A stretch of DNA of 6,931 nucleotides. Source: Planctomycetota bacterium. Lineage in GTDB: Bacteria; Planctomycetota; Planctomycetia; Isosphaerales; Isosphaeraceae. Position 1 is the first letter of the stretch, and each line of letters opens with the position of its first letter. The notes below the pieces were generated by a model. The model did no database searches. It worked only from the letters and a program-made list of their open reading frames with translations, and had not been told where the DNA came from. This document shows positions 6,740 to 6,931 of the stretch, piece by piece. The position numbers and the translations under genes are program-made. The stretch lies in assembly GCA_021807585.1 (NCBI GenBank), contig JAKBCQ010000133.1, positions 1 to 6,931 of the forward strand, given 5' to 3'.

Positions 6740-6931
6740 TCCATTCCTCCTCGTTATCTCGAAGAATCTGATCGGTGTAGTGAGACCCCTCGGCGATATC
6801 TCCGTGCATGCCTTCTTGTCCCGCGGGCGCCGGGAAGAAGCTGTACAAAACCGGCATCATGTAACGCGTGAGAAACAGCGTGACGAGCATCGCGCCCACG
6901 ACCACGATCGCCAGCGGTTTTTGCGCCTGCG
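6732..6931 (-). CDS. RND-family efflux transporter (CusA/CzcA-like), C-terminal end only
   Basis: Only the last 65 codons of this pump are in the window; the frame runs off the right edge. The visible text begins QAQKPLAIVVVGAMLVTLFL and continues TRYMMPVLYSFF, matching the final transmembrane helix of heavy-metal-efflux RND pumps, where the usual wording is Q-R-P-L-A-x-V-V-x-G-G followed by L-P-x-L-Y. A polar, acidic cytoplasmic tail of about 32 residues ends in DNEEEWNG. The proton-relay and substrate-site residues lie outside the window. The TAA stop at 6732-6734 overlaps the adaptor start codon region (ATGGTTAA), and the adaptor's ribosome binding site lies within these last codons. This supports one transcript with translational coupling, pump first and adaptor second; the adaptor-first order is the more familiar one in Gram-negative operons. 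Confidence 0.88.
   Translation of the reverse strand, partial: QAQKPLAIVVVGAMLVTLFLTRYMMPVLYSFFPAPAGQEGMHGDIAEGSHYTDQILRDNEEEWNG

Noticed and set aside
6149..6871. Plus-strand open frame of 240 codons antisense to the pump-adaptor junction
   Set aside because: Both minus-strand frames here match known families and share a coupled start; the antisense frame does not resemble anything.

Overview
This is a GC-rich bacterial chromosome segment. Every gene I can support lies on the minus strand, so transcription runs from high to low coordinates. The gene mix fits a planctomycete (phylum Planctomycetota): a one-domain Hanks-type Ser/Thr kinase, a cyanobacterial/plant-style ADP-glucose pyrophosphorylase, a sigma-54 response regulator, and a small protein with a ribosomal L7/L12-like C-terminus. 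The phylum call is inference from protein character; there is no rRNA or other marker here.

Right end (6931 to 5204): an efflux module. The last 65 residues of an RND-family inner-membrane pump overlap by 8 nt the start of a CusB/CzcB-like periplasmic adaptor (membrane fusion protein), so the two are almost certainly translationally coupled. The sequence does not settle what is pumped.

Middle (5203 to 3109): after a spacer of 214 nt, with a plausible sigma-70-like promoter, comes a 107-aa protein with an unrecognised N-terminal half and an L7/L12-like C-terminal segment. A 264-nt spacer holding paired GACGCGTC palindromes then leads to glgC, the committed step of glycogen synthesis.

Left half (3108 to 1): a 130-nt spacer leads to a 300-aa kinase with an unusual nucleotide-binding loop and DYS in place of DFG. 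It is followed after 84 nt, with no visible promoter, by accA, the carboxyltransferase alpha subunit of acetyl-CoA carboxylase. After another 255 nt comes the N-terminal 230 residues of an NtrC-type sigma-54 response regulator that runs off the left edge. The kinase-accA pairing is the most suggestive functional link: a signalling kinase that may be co-transcribed with a subunit of the committed step of fatty acid synthesis, next to the committed step of glycogen storage.

No tRNA, rRNA, insertion sequence, CRISPR array or attachment site was seen, and no gene-free stretch exceeds 300 nt. At whole-window scale, the palindromic hexamer CGATCG is strikingly over-represented (about 36 copies by hand count).
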